DNA of 64,000 nucleotides. It comes from Herbaspirillum sp. ST 5-3. Its GTDB lineage: Bacteria > Pseudomonadota > Gammaproteobacteria > Burkholderiales > Burkholderiaceae_D. A model generated the notes under the pieces. That model was not told the origin of the DNA, did no database searches, and saw nothing but the letters and a program-made list of their open reading frames with translations. The stretch lies in assembly GCF_004804275.1 (NCBI RefSeq), contig NZ_STGI01000004.1:19258-83257 (forward strand), in the 5' to 3' direction. Made by a program: the position numbers and the translations under genes. How positions within the stretch are numbered: position 1 is the first letter of the stretch; every line of letters begins with the position of its first letter. Below, one piece after another: positions 28,708 to 38,084 of the stretch.

Positions 28708-30353
28708 ACCGCAAACTCTTCATTCTGGCACCCGGCCTCTTCGTGCTTTCCGCTTGCGCCAATCTCGCCGGCGACATCGAAAGCCGCGTGGACGATACCC
28801 AATCCAAGGCGGAGAAGCTGGTCAAGGATGTGGGACGGACCGCGCCCGGCGTCGTCGCAAAATCGGCACCGCTGGTCGAGCACGAGGACGGTATCTGGCT
28901 CGGGAAGAATATCGTCAAGGTCGGACAGCCCACCTTGCCAACCGTGTTTCATCAACCTGCAACCTTTGACCGCACGGTAGCATCCCTGGCCGAATTCGCC
29001 GAGCGCATTGCGATCAGATCCGGCATTCCGACCAAAGTAACGCCAGACGCGCTCGCCGTCTCCAGCGGTGCCAGCATGAGCCCCGCGGCAAAGCTAGCGC
29101 CGCGCGGCCCGGCAAGCTGGGGCGGTCCGAGCAGCGTACCGCCACCGCCCGGTGTCCCGATGGCGGCCGGCCACGGACACGCCCAGGATCCGATCCGCAT
29201 CGAGTATTCCAGAGGAACGTTCAAAGGTCTGCTCGACGTGGCTGCCGCACGCTTTGGTGTGTACTGGAAGTACGTGAACGGCACCATTCAATTCTTCCAT
29301 ACCGAATCGCGCACCTTCCAGATCACCGCCATTCCAGGTGATTCCACCTTCAACGCCAGCGTCGCCAGCGGCGCGACATCCACCGGCGGCACCGACGGAG
29401 GCTACGGTGGAGGTAGCGGAGTCAGCTCCAACAACTCGCAGAAGACAGCAGTCAGCTCCAACCTGTCCGTCTATTCAAGTATGGAGAAATCGATCGGATC
29501 GATGCTCTCCGCGCATGGGAAGGTCGTCACGTCGCCCGCCACGGGAACGATTACGGTCGTCGATACGCCCGATACCCTGGAGCGGGTGGCAGCTTTCATC
29601 GACGATGAAAACAAGGCGCTTGCACGCCAGGTAGTCATCAACGTCACCGTGCTGGCAGTCACACTGAACAACACCGATCAGTACGGGATCAACTGGGACC
29701 TCGTCTATAAAGGCTTGCGCCAACGCTACGGCATCCAGAATACGCTGAGTCTCAACCCCGTCAATGGCACCAATTTCGCGGCCGGCATCCTGGCAACATC
29801 GACCAGCAATTTCGCCGGTTCGTCGCTCGTCATGAAGGCGCTCTCGGAACAAGGTAAGGTGCGCCGCCAGACCACCGCATCGGTAGTGACCCTGAACAAC
29901 CAGCCAGTGCCGGTACAGGTCGCCAAGCAAACCAGCTATCTGAAATCGTCCCAAACCACAATTACCCCGCTGGTCGGCGCGACAACCACGCTGACGCCGG
30001 GCATGGTGACCTCGGGCTTCAACATGAGCATCCTGCCGCACGTTCTTGCCAATGGCACGGTGCTGCTGCAGTTCTCGACCGACATCTCGGCGCTGCGCGG
30101 CATTCGCACTGTCACCAGCAGCAATAGTTCGATCGAATCGCCGGAGCTTGATACGCGCAATTTCCTGCAGCGCATCGCCATGAAATCGAACGAGACGCTG
30201 ATCATCAGCGGCTTTGAACAAACGGACGACAACCTGGACAACCAGGGCGTCGGCACACCGAAAAATTTCCTGTTCGGCGGCGGCTTCAAGGCGGCCACCA
30301 ACAAGGAAGTGATCGTCATCCTGATCACGCCGACGACGATGGCCAGCTCTTGA
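28704..30353 (+). CDS. pilN: PilN secretin lipoprotein of type IVb pilus
   Basis: 549 residues. Lipoprotein signal MNRKLFILAPGLFVLSACANL with the lipobox cysteine at about residue 18. The N-terminal half has a secretin N-type domain around IRIEYSRGTFKGLLDVAAARFG and a Gly/Ser-rich spacer near GGTDGGYGGGSG. The C-terminal half is the outer-membrane secretin with VTVLAVTLNNTDQYGINWD and VRRQTTASVVTLNNQPVPVQVA, ending EVIVILITPTTM. It forms the ring through which the pilus leaves the cell. Length matches R64 PilN. Confidence 0.9.
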   Translation: MNRKLFILAPGLFVLSACANLAGDIESRVDDTQSKAEKLVKDVGRTAPGVVAKSAPLVEHEDGIWLGKNIVKVGQPTLPTVFHQPATFDRTVASLAEFAERIAIRSGIPTKVTPDALAVSSGASMSPAAKLAPRGPASWGGPSSVPPPPGVPMAAGHGHAQDPIRIEYSRGTFKGLLDVAAARFGVYWKYVNGTIQFFHTESRTFQITAIPGDSTFNASVASGATSTGGTDGGYGGGSGVSSNNSQKTAVSSNLSVYSSMEKSIGSMLSAHGKVVTSPATGTITVVDTPDTLERVAAFIDDENKALARQVVINVTVLAVTLNNTDQYGINWDLVYKGLRQRYGIQNTLSLNPVNGTNFAAGILATSTSNFAGSSLVMKALSEQGKVRRQTTASVVTLNNQPVPVQVAKQTSYLKSSQTTITPLVGATTTLTPGMVTSGFNMSILPHVLANGTVLLQFSTDISALRGIRTVTSSNSSIESPELDTRNFLQRIAMKSNETLIISGFEQTDDNLDNQGVGTPKNFLFGGGFKAATNKEVIVILITPTTMASS

Positions 30354-30368
30354 GAAAAGAGAATATCC

Positions 30369-31658
30369 ATGGCTACCCATATCACTCAGATCGGCAAGCA
30401 CAAATTCGTCTGCGGTCTGTTCTGGCAGTCCCTTTCCCGCCCGCGCGAGCTGGCAAAGGAAGCCGCGACGCTTGCCAGGAAGATCGATTCGGATTTGATG
30501 GTCCTGCGCAAGGACCACGCCACTGCCCAGGCAGGCTTCGCCCACACGAGGGACGGCGCGCGCCGCAACATGTACTCGCTGGCGGCGGCAGTCTCCAAGA
30601 CGCTTGCCATCGAGGGCGCGAACTATGACGGCGAGAAGCAGCCTGTCCACAGCTGGCTGGGTGCGTTCAAGTTGCCGGAAGGCGTCTGGGCCTACTTTGC
30701 GGTAAGAGACGCCAACTTCCTCCCCACCGGTGATTTTGTCGGCACCAAGGATGAGGTGGTGGAGCGCCTGCTCAGCGATTATGGAATGGGCGGCTGGAAT
30801 ATCGTCATTGGCGACGAGGAACTCGAAGATCACGGCTTCCACAACTTCAATGCCAAGCGCATTGAAGAACTCCTTCCTCGCAAGCGAAACGGCCAGATTC
30901 GGACGCATAGCTGGTGGCGCCTGCGTCAGACGGAAACCGCGATTCCCTGGGTGCCGCTGATCGCCGCAGGCTGCGTGCTTGCTCTCTCTGGCGGCGGTGC
31001 AGCGTATTGGTACAAGGAGCACAAACGGAAAGAAGCGGAAGAACGCGAACGTGCAATCGAAGCGGCCAGGGCCAAGCTGTTCGGTAACAAGCAGGCGCAG
31101 AAGCTGCCTTCGCCGTGGGCTGCCAAGCCTCTGCCGATGGCCTTCGTCCAGGCCTGCCTGCAAAAGTTCGGGCATCTGACCGCCGGCGGCTGGTCGCTCG
31201 ATGAATATGCATGCACTCCGGCGCAGGTGAGCTATACCTGGTCACGCCAGGATTCCACCATCGCGTTTCTGCTGGAGCAGATACCGAAGGCGAACGTCGA
31301 TCTGACCGGACAAAAGGCAATCTACTCCGAGCCGCTGACGCTGGCCGCAGGCAAGGAAGAACCGATCCTGACATCGAAAGAGCTGATCGAGCCCCTGGTC
31401 TCCCGTCTGCAATTGCTGGATATAGCGCCAAAGCTGGGGAAGCGCCCGCCGCCGCCTCCCCCTCCAGGCAATGCACAGGATCCAAAACCAAACACGGTGA
31501 TTGTTCCGGAATGGCAAACATATTCGATTGCCATGAACAGCGGAGCACTGCCGCTGGTCGACGTGGCGGAAATTCTCAGCAAGCCCGGGGTTCGCCTTGA
31601 AAAGCTCGTCTACAAAAGTGGAGCGTGGTCAATTGAAGGAGTCATGTATGCGAAATAA
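30369..31658 (+). CDS. pilO: PilO-like inner-membrane pilus accessory protein
   Basis: 429 residues. The N-terminal cytoplasmic half (GKHKFVCGLFWQSLSRPRELAKEA, then GGWNIVIGDEE) matches the PilO accessory family of R64-type pili. One membrane helix lies at about 197-216 (AIPWVPLIAAGCVLALSGGG), then a charged coil (KEHKRKEAEERERAIEAARAKL) and a periplasmic C-terminal part. It probably connects the inner-membrane platform to the secretin. It begins 15 bases after pilN and its end overlaps pilP. Confidence 0.8.
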   Translation: MATHITQIGKHKFVCGLFWQSLSRPRELAKEAATLARKIDSDLMVLRKDHATAQAGFAHTRDGARRNMYSLAAAVSKTLAIEGANYDGEKQPVHSWLGAFKLPEGVWAYFAVRDANFLPTGDFVGTKDEVVERLLSDYGMGGWNIVIGDEELEDHGFHNFNAKRIEELLPRKRNGQIRTHSWWRLRQTETAIPWVPLIAAGCVLALSGGGAAYWYKEHKRKEAEERERAIEAARAKLFGNKQAQKLPSPWAAKPLPMAFVQACLQKFGHLTAGGWSLDEYACTPAQVSYTWSRQDSTIAFLLEQIPKANVDLTGQKAIYSEPLTLAAGKEEPILTSKELIEPLVSRLQLLDIAPKLGKRPPPPPPPGNAQDPKPNTVIVPEWQTYSIAMNSGALPLVDVAEILSKPGVRLEKLVYKSGAWSIEGVMYAK

Positions 31659-32208
31659 TCTCAAAGCACTCATTCTCATCTGCGGCGCCGCCATCGGCGG
31701 CCATGCCCTGGCCGAGTCCGCCTCTGAAAGCTTGACGCGGATCGAGGCGGAAACGCTCATCCTCAAGGCACGCGAAAAGCAGCTCGACATTCAGGCGCGG
31801 ATCATTGCGCGCCAAAATGAAATCGCGGCCAGGCAGACCGATACCACCCGCATGTCGCAGGTAACGCCCGCCAGCAATCCCGTCATTCAATCGGTCGAAG
31901 AAATCGGCGGAACGCCTTACGCGACACTACAGCTCGACAATGGCACCCTGGTTGATGTGAAGGTCGGCGACGAGCTGCCGAACGGCATGAAGATCGTCTC
32001 CATCGGCCTGAACGACGTCGTTGTGAAGACTTCGAAAAAGCGTCGCATACACCTTGCCACGGCCGCGCAGACGGCGACCGTGTTCAACCCCAACCTGCCG
32101 CGCCCCGGTATCGGTTTGCCCTCTCTGACGCCGATCGCCCCGCAAGCCGCCAATCTGCCGACGCAGACGGCTCAACCGGCTGTCACACACACCGGGGTCG
32201 CAAAATGA
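31648..32208 (+). CDS. pilP: PilP-like periplasmic pilus protein
   Basis: 186 residues from ATG 31648, supported by GAAGGAG upstream and by the signal peptide that then begins the protein (MRNNLKALILICGAAIGGHALA). Overlaps the end of pilO by 11 bases. A coil (EAETLILKAREKQLDIQARIIARQNEIAA) precedes the domain GGTPYATLQLDNGTLVDVKVGDELPNGMKIVSI, the PilP pattern. Probably links PilO and the secretin in the periplasm. Its stop overlaps pilQ by four bases. Confidence 0.85.
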   Translation: MRNNLKALILICGAAIGGHALAESASESLTRIEAETLILKAREKQLDIQARIIARQNEIAARQTDTTRMSQVTPASNPVIQSVEEIGGTPYATLQLDNGTLVDVKVGDELPNGMKIVSIGLNDVVVKTSKKRRIHLATAAQTATVFNPNLPRPGIGLPSLTPIAPQAANLPTQTAQPAVTHTGVAK

Positions 32209-33818
32209 CTCCGCGCGACGACGGACTTGCGGCGCATACGCCCAGCTCGGTTTCTCGAGCCGCCGCCGACCCGAGCGATTTTTCGAAGGCAACTGTACTC
32301 AGCCGGGAAGGCGCCTTCGAGGCAAGCGGCGAAGAGCGAAAACTTGTCTGCCTGCTATCCGATGGCCGACTGCTGATCGCTGAGGGTCAGGGGCTGGATG
32401 CGCACGTCCTGTCCTATCGCGCCCGCCTCGACAAGCTGCACCGGCCCTATCTGCCGACCTTCACCAGCATCGAAACAATCCGGCGGATCTATGCGAATGA
32501 TTTTTCCGCACCGGTGCAACGGCTCAATGAGCACTCGACCATGCAGGTCACGGCAAAAGATTTGCTCAAGCGGGCCTGCCACGCGCGCGCATCGGACATC
32601 CACATCCGCGTCAAGAAGACTTGCACCGAAATCTATTTCCGTGTGCATAACGATCTGGTGAGAGTCGGCGAACAGACGCGCGAATATGGCGAGCGCCTGT
32701 TGGCAACCATGTACGGTGCAATGACCTCGGTCTCCGACAGCTCCTACAAGCCGACAGAACGCCAGGACGCGAGTATCGCGGACCGCGACAAGCTGCCGCC
32801 CATGCTGTATGGCGTTCGCATTGCGACTGCGCCGACCAACGAGGGCTCGGTCATGGTGCTGCGCCTGCTCTACAACGACGCCGGCGATAACATCGATCTG
32901 CGGCCGCTGGGCTTTTCCGAGGCGCACGCACAGCAACTGCAGCGACTCAAGGAGCAGCCGATCGGCATGAATATCATCAGCGGTCCGACCGGCTCCGGAA
33001 AATCGACCAGCCTGCAGCGCATTCTCCTCGGAGAAATCCATGAGGCACAGGGAACGCTCCACGTGTTGACGGTAGAAGATCCAGTCGAATACCCGATCGA
33101 AGGCGCAGTGCAGACCTGTGTCACCAACGCCGGTACCGAAGATGATCGCGCGCGCCTGTTTTCCGCCGCCATTTCCAACGCAATGCGGCTGGACCCGGAC
33201 ACCATCATGATCGGCGAAGTCCGCGATCGCGCCTCGGCGCAAAACGCCATCCGTGCGTCCATGACCGGGCATCAGGTATGGACCACGGTACACGCCAACA
33301 GCGCCATCGCCATTGTCGACCGGCTGGTCGACCTGGGCCTGCCGATGGCCCTCGTCGCCGATCACGGCATCGTCACCGGACTGATCAGCCAGCGGCTCGT
33401 CAAGGTACTCTGCTCGCACTGCAAGAAGCCCTTGTCGAAACACGCACCTGAGCTCCCGGATGCCGTGCTGTCCCGACTCAGAGTCGCGTTGGCAGATGGC
33501 ATCGGCAACGTGCATATCGCGGGCCCCGGATGCGAGCATTGCCGCCATCAAGGCACCGTCGGACGGACCGTGCTGGCCGAAGTCATCACACCCGATGCCC
33601 AGTTCTTCGAATACGTCCGCGCCGGGAAGAAAGTCCAGGCGACGCATTACTGGCTCCAGCAACTCGGCGGCCGGACCATCCTCGATCACGCAATTGAAAA
33701 GGTCGCGGCGGGCATTGTCGATCCGCGCATGGCGGAAAAGGTCGTGGGCCATCTTGCCAGCAGCGACCTGCATGCCAACAAGCGCTTGAACCTGGTGGAG
33801 GCAGCCTGTGCAATTTGA
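32205..33818 (+). CDS. pilQ: PilQ assembly ATPase of type IVb pilus (GspE/VirB11 family)
   Basis: 537 residues. Walker A GPTGSGKST at about residue 263, Asp box TVEDPVEYPIEG, Walker B-like DPDTIMIGEVRD, His box TTVHANSA, and a tetracysteine-type element (CSHCKKPL...CEHCRHQG) near 405-450, all as in pilus-assembly ATPases. It powers pilin polymerisation in the cytoplasm. ATGA overlap with pilP and an 11-base overlap with pilR show tight coupling. Confidence 0.93.
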   Translation: MTPRDDGLAAHTPSSVSRAAADPSDFSKATVLSREGAFEASGEERKLVCLLSDGRLLIAEGQGLDAHVLSYRARLDKLHRPYLPTFTSIETIRRIYANDFSAPVQRLNEHSTMQVTAKDLLKRACHARASDIHIRVKKTCTEIYFRVHNDLVRVGEQTREYGERLLATMYGAMTSVSDSSYKPTERQDASIADRDKLPPMLYGVRIATAPTNEGSVMVLRLLYNDAGDNIDLRPLGFSEAHAQQLQRLKEQPIGMNIISGPTGSGKSTSLQRILLGEIHEAQGTLHVLTVEDPVEYPIEGAVQTCVTNAGTEDDRARLFSAAISNAMRLDPDTIMIGEVRDRASAQNAIRASMTGHQVWTTVHANSAIAIVDRLVDLGLPMALVADHGIVTGLISQRLVKVLCSHCKKPLSKHAPELPDAVLSRLRVALADGIGNVHIAGPGCEHCRHQGTVGRTVLAEVITPDAQFFEYVRAGKKVQATHYWLQQLGGRTILDHAIEKVAAGIVDPRMAEKVVGHLASSDLHANKRLNLVEAACAI

Positions 33819-34884
33819 CATCCATCGCTTGTGGGCCAGGACACAATTCCGCGAGTCGGAGCGCCTTCGGCTGTACCGCAAGATTGCCAAGATGCTGTCC
33901 AACGGACTGCCCATGCTCAAGGTGCTCGAAGAGTTGCATGCGCGCGCCTCCTACCACGGACGGAAACTGAACGAGCCGCTTGCCATCGTGCTCGACGACT
34001 GCCGTCGCACCGTACAGAACGGCGGCTTTCTGTCCGAAGGGCTGGAAAACTGGGTGCCGCGCGTGGAACAAATGATCATCCAGGCTGGCGAGCAATCCGG
34101 CCGTCTGGAGGTCACGCTTTCCGCCGTTATCAATGTCGTCCAGTCGGGCAAGAAGATCAAAAACGTCATCCTTGGCGGGCTGGCTTATCCCATCACCATC
34201 CTGTCATTGATCCTGGTCTATCTCTATGTGTTCGGCACGCGCGTCATCCCGGAGTTCGCCCGCATCGTCAATCCGGCGACCTGGCATGGCGCAGCCAAGT
34301 CCTTGTACATCATGTCCGAGGTGGTGCAGCACTGGATGATCTACATCGTCATCGGTTTTGTTGCCCTGCTCGCCGCCATTCTTGTTTCGATGCCCCGCTG
34401 GAGGGGAAACGTGCGCGTCCTGGTTGACAAGATCGCGCCCTATTCCATCTACCGCCTGATCGCTGGCAGCAGCTTTCTCGTCGCGTTTTCAGCACTGCAG
34501 TTTGCCGGCATCACGGTCGAAAAATCGCTCGCGCGTTTGTCCAGTCTGGCCCAACCCTGGCTGCGTGAACGCCTCGATGGCGCGCTGCTCGGAGTGAAGT
34601 CGGGCCTTAATTGCGGCGAGGCGTTACGCAATGCCGGTTACGGCTTTCCGTCGAAAGAAATGATCGACGACTTGTGCGTCTATGCCGACTACAAAGGTTT
34701 TGCGGAAGCACTCAGGATGCTTGCGGACGAGTGGATGGAAGAAGGCGTGGAAACCATCACGACGCAAATGAAGGCATTAAACGGTTTATCGATTGTCTTG
34801 CTGGCAATCGTGATCGGTTGGCTGGTGACCGGCTTCTTCGGCATCCAGCATGAAATCGCAGCCATGACACGGGCTGTTCGCTAG
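33808..34884 (+). CDS. pilR: PilR inner-membrane platform protein (GspF family)
   Basis: 358 residues from a GTG at 33808 inside the pilQ end. Two GspF-type repeats: the first has YRKIAKMLSNGLPMLKVLEELHAR...WVPRVEQMIIQAGEQSGRLE, the second YSIYRLIAGSSFLVAFSALQFAGITVEKSL. Membrane helices lie around 124-146, 172-192 and near the C-terminus (GLSIVLLAIVIGWLVTGFF). It is the platform that works with the PilQ ATPase. Confidence 0.92.
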   Translation: MQFDIHRLWARTQFRESERLRLYRKIAKMLSNGLPMLKVLEELHARASYHGRKLNEPLAIVLDDCRRTVQNGGFLSEGLENWVPRVEQMIIQAGEQSGRLEVTLSAVINVVQSGKKIKNVILGGLAYPITILSLILVYLYVFGTRVIPEFARIVNPATWHGAAKSLYIMSEVVQHWMIYIVIGFVALLAAILVSMPRWRGNVRVLVDKIAPYSIYRLIAGSSFLVAFSALQFAGITVEKSLARLSSLAQPWLRERLDGALLGVKSGLNCGEALRNAGYGFPSKEMIDDLCVYADYKGFAEALRMLADEWMEEGVETITTQMKALNGLSIVLLAIVIGWLVTGFFGIQHEIAAMTRAVR

Positions 34885-34922
34885 GTAGTTACCCATAACG
34901 TCAAACATGTAAGGAGAAAGTC

Positions 34923-35471
34923 ATGAGAAAAGTATTTTGCGGGAATGACATTGCGCCCAAACAGCTCCGCCACCAGCGCGGCGCATCGCTCCTTGAAGGT
35001 ATCGCCTACCTGGGTATCGCGGCCATTGTCATTCTTGGAGCGGTGTCGCTTTTGACGGGGGCGTTCAGCAGCGCTCAAACCAACCAGACCACGGAACAGC
35101 TCGCTTCCCTGCGCACCGTCATCAAGAAGCTTTATATGGGACAAGGCGGCGGATATACAGCTAACGCGAATCTGCTCAATGATCTCGATGCGGCCAATCT
35201 GATACCGGCCACCCTGGCACACACCACGGCCAACAATGTCGTAACCGCCAGCAATGCGTGGGGAGGCGCGGTGACTGTTACTGGAGGCGGCGCCACATTT
35301 ACCATCGCCTATCCAAACGTTCCACAGGAGGCTTGCGTCGGCATTCTTCTCAGTACAAACGGTTGGACAACCGTGGCCATTGGAAATAATGCTATCCCCC
35401 TGCCTGTCACTCCCGCGGCCGCAGCAGCCGCGTGCGGTGCTACCAACAACTTTTCGTTTACCGCAAGTTGA
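34923..35471 (+). CDS. pilS: PilS major prepilin, type IVb
   Basis: 182 residues, AAGGAG upstream. The leader ends QRG and the mature protein begins ASLLEGIAYLGIAAIVILGAVSLLTGAF, the hydrophobic pilin helix with Glu at position 5. The long leader and the atypical first residue are type IVb traits. Two cysteines near the C-terminus (QEACVGIL and AAACGATN) would form the pilin disulphide loop. Structural subunit of the pilus. No prepilin peptidase gene is present in this operon. Confidence 0.9.
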   Translation: MRKVFCGNDIAPKQLRHQRGASLLEGIAYLGIAAIVILGAVSLLTGAFSSAQTNQTTEQLASLRTVIKKLYMGQGGGYTANANLLNDLDAANLIPATLAHTTANNVVTASNAWGGAVTVTGGGATFTIAYPNVPQEACVGILLSTNGWTTVAIGNNAIPLPVTPAAAAAACGATNNFSFTAS

Positions 35472-35660
35472 TTCGCTGTTGAATCAAGTGTAACGAAGCC
35501 GCCAGGCAGCGCAACTATCCGGGGCCTCATGCCACACATGTCTGGCGGATCACCCAAGGCACTACCAATTAGCCGTATCGGCTAACGAAGATTTATTAGC
35601 CTCGAATCAGGACATCCGCATCCAGCAATCAATTGAACAACGCGACGCAGGGATGAAGAA

Positions 35661-36167
35661 ATGTGGAACGTAATGGTGGCGGCCGTACTCGCCGCGCTGA
35701 TGAGCTTCTATTCCATGCAAACCGAGCGCAACGTATCGACTGCCGAACAAAACAGGAGCGTGTATCAGGCTGACAGCATGGCCGTCTATCGGGATGCGGT
35801 CGTCAGATATTTCACTGCGAACCCTGCGCAGTTCGGAACGGTATCGACTGACGCTCTGATCGCGAACAACGATTTTCCGGCATGGTCGCCGCAGGCGCCG
35901 GCGGATTTGTGGAACAACTTCCGCGCAAACGACGGCACGATTTATATCTTCGCCGCAGCGGTTTCTGACCAACTTCCTCGGCCACCACGCAACATCACTG
36001 ACGATATCGTCCGTCTCTCTCGCAAATCGGTTCTGACCGGCGTCTTTCGAACCGGCGATACCACCTTGCATTCCCCGGTCCTGGGCCAGACAAACATACC
36101 ACTGCCGGACGCCGGCAGCGTGTCGATTCCGGACGGCAGCCCCGTCTGGGTCGCCATGATCAACTGA
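35661..36167 (+). CDS. pilM: PilM-like pilus accessory protein
   Basis: 168 residues. One N-terminal membrane segment (MVAAVLAALMSFYSMQTE) then NVSTAEQNRSVYQADSMAVYRDAVVRYFTANPA, as in the PilM protein of R64-type pili, which is different from the actin-like PilM of type IVa pili. Role within the basal complex is not well defined. A gap of about 190 bases separates it from pilS; no other gene is seen there. Confidence 0.7.
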   Translation: MWNVMVAAVLAALMSFYSMQTERNVSTAEQNRSVYQADSMAVYRDAVVRYFTANPAQFGTVSTDALIANNDFPAWSPQAPADLWNNFRANDGTIYIFAAAVSDQLPRPPRNITDDIVRLSRKSVLTGVFRTGDTTLHSPVLGQTNIPLPDAGSVSIPDGSPVWVAMIN

Positions 36168-36178
36168 GGGTCCCTACC

Positions 36179-37528
36179 ATGATGAAACGTAACGAGCACG
36201 GTTTCACACTCATCGAGCTTCTTGCCTCGCTCGCTATTGGCGCGGCCATGCTGCTTGGACTGACCGCCATGGTGGATACATCCATCAAGGATGTGAAAGC
36301 CCAGCAGGCCGCTGCCTATCAAGCGCAAGTCACGGATGCGGCAGCCAAGTATATCAGCGAGAACTATGGCGCCCTGGCCACGGCTGCGAATACGACGGTG
36401 ACAACAGCAATCCCTATGTCCACACTGGTCGCAAGCGGCTTTCTTCCGAACGGCTTCCAGGCGACCAACGCCTATGGACAGACGCCCTGCCTTCTTTTCC
36501 GGGCTGATACCAGAACGAGCGGCGCCAATACCGTTTATGTGTTGAACGCGCTTGTGGTGACCGAGGGAAGCGCTGGCCAGCGCATCCCGGACGGCGAGAT
36601 CTCCGTCGTCGCCGCCAACGCGGGCAAAGGCGCCGGCGCCATCACAGCACGCACTCCCAATGCCGCGCAAGGCGCTTTCGGGTCCTGGCAAATCGATGGT
36701 ACGACGAGCCCGACGCTGGCCGATTTTCAGAGCGCGAGCTGTTCCGGGAACGTGGCTGGACAAGGCAGCCTCGCGTCAGCGCTCTTCTTCGATGGTCCGG
36801 ATCAATTGCTGACCGAATACCTGTATCGCAGCGCGGTTCCAGGAAGGCCGGACCTGAACCAGATGAACACGCCCCTGCGGCTCGGATCCGCGGCCGTCGT
36901 CACGGAAGGCGCGGCTTGCGACACATCCGCCGCAGCCCTTGCAGCGGATGCGTCGAACAATCTTATGTATTGCGACAGCGGAACCGGAAACTGGGCATCG
37001 ATGACAATGTGGAAGGCACCGATGCCCAGCTATGCAGCACTTACTGCACTGACCAACCCGACCGTAGGAGAAGTCCGCATGATATCGGATCTTAAGCGGG
37101 CCTTCACTTATACCGGGTCGGGCTGGACAGCATTGGCGGTAGACCAGGATGGCAACCTGAGAGTACCCGGCAAACTTGACGTCGGCACCATCGCCGCAAC
37201 CGGCGAAATCAAAACCGCCACGAATCTGCTTGCCGACAAAAACGTCATGGCAGGCTACGACATGATTGCGGCAAACAAGGTACACGGCAACGAGGTGGTA
37301 GCCACACAAGAAGTCGCTGCTGGCGCTCTGAGTTTGTCCGATGGCCTGTATGGAAATACTTATCTGGTCGCTGGTTCCGCTTGCCATATTGGACCCTTCA
37401 CGGCTGCGGATGGGTCTACTTACTATCAATGGCCGGTCGGCACGACGATTGTGGACGCGAACGGCATTACGATGAACTGCGCCGGAGACCATACCTTCCA
37501 CTATCAGAACAACCAGTTGGCGCCATGA
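36179..37528 (+). CDS. pilV: PilV-like minor pilin / tip adhesin
   Basis: 449 residues, GAGGG eight bases upstream. Prepilin-type start NEHGFTLIELLASLAIGAAMLLGLTAMV, then a long stalk and a C-terminal part with paired cysteines (GSACHIGPFTA, TMNCAGDHTFHY). In R64 the PilV C-terminus is switched by a shufflon; here I see no inverted repeats or recombinase next to the gene, so the tip looks fixed. Stop overlaps the next gene by four bases. Confidence 0.8.
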   Translation: MMKRNEHGFTLIELLASLAIGAAMLLGLTAMVDTSIKDVKAQQAAAYQAQVTDAAAKYISENYGALATAANTTVTTAIPMSTLVASGFLPNGFQATNAYGQTPCLLFRADTRTSGANTVYVLNALVVTEGSAGQRIPDGEISVVAANAGKGAGAITARTPNAAQGAFGSWQIDGTTSPTLADFQSASCSGNVAGQGSLASALFFDGPDQLLTEYLYRSAVPGRPDLNQMNTPLRLGSAAVVTEGAACDTSAAALAADASNNLMYCDSGTGNWASMTMWKAPMPSYAALTALTNPTVGEVRMISDLKRAFTYTGSGWTALAVDQDGNLRVPGKLDVGTIAATGEIKTATNLLADKNVMAGYDMIAANKVHGNEVVATQEVAAGALSLSDGLYGNTYLVAGSACHIGPFTAADGSTYYQWPVGTTIVDANGITMNCAGDHTFHYQNNQLAP

Positions 37529-37980
37529 TCGATCGGGCATTTTTGAGCGCAGCGGCTCTTCTGGCGATCATGGCACTGCCGGGCAAAGCCATCGCATGCT
37601 GGGAGGACGCCGCTGCCCATTACGGCGTCAATGCGCACGTCCTCTACGCGATTGCAAAGACGGAGTCGGGCCTCAATCCGAATGCCGTCAATCGCAACAA
37701 GAACGGCTCGTACGACATCGGCCTCATGCAGATCAACAGCAGCTGGCTCCCCACTCTGCGCAAATATGGGGTGGATGAACAAAGGCTTCGACAACCCTGC
37801 GTGAACATTTATGTCGGCGCCTGGATTCTGGCGCAGAACATGCAGCGCCTCGGGAATTCCTGGGAAGCGGTCGGAGCCTACAATTCAAGCAAACCGACGC
37901 TGCGTCAGCGCTACGCCTGGAAGGTCTACAAGAACCTTTTGCCGGCAGCCAGTGCCGAAACGCGCGCTGCTCGCAAGTAG
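37525..37980 (+). CDS. pilT: PilT-type lytic transglycosylase (R64 nomenclature)
   Basis: 151 residues from ATG 37525 (ATGA overlap with pilV). Signal peptide (FLSAAALLAIMALPGKAIA), then the SLT domain: catalytic Glu in AIAKTESGLNPNAVNRNKNG, followed by DIGLMQINSSW and the GNSWEAVGAYNS motif. It opens peptidoglycan for the pilus apparatus. Named as in R64; it is not the retraction ATPase also called PilT. Confidence 0.88.
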   Translation: MIDRAFLSAAALLAIMALPGKAIACWEDAAAHYGVNAHVLYAIAKTESGLNPNAVNRNKNGSYDIGLMQINSSWLPTLRKYGVDEQRLRQPCVNIYVGAWILAQNMQRLGNSWEAVGAYNSSKPTLRQRYAWKVYKNLLPAASAETRAARK

Positions 37981-38084
37981 ACCGACCAAATCATTTCGAC
38001 GGATAGAATATCCTTGACGGCGCTTCCCGCGCCAATGGCACAGCAAAGGGACAGGTGCGCGGAGCGCAGCCTGCAAACTGATGC

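Noticed and set aside
29475..31175. 566-residue minus-strand frame over pilN/pilO
   Set aside because: Antisense to a coherent pilus operon with overlapping starts and stops; no recognisable domain.
36179..37980. Shufflon at the end of pilV
   Set aside because: No inverted repeats, alternative C-terminal cassettes or site-specific recombinase were seen around the gene.
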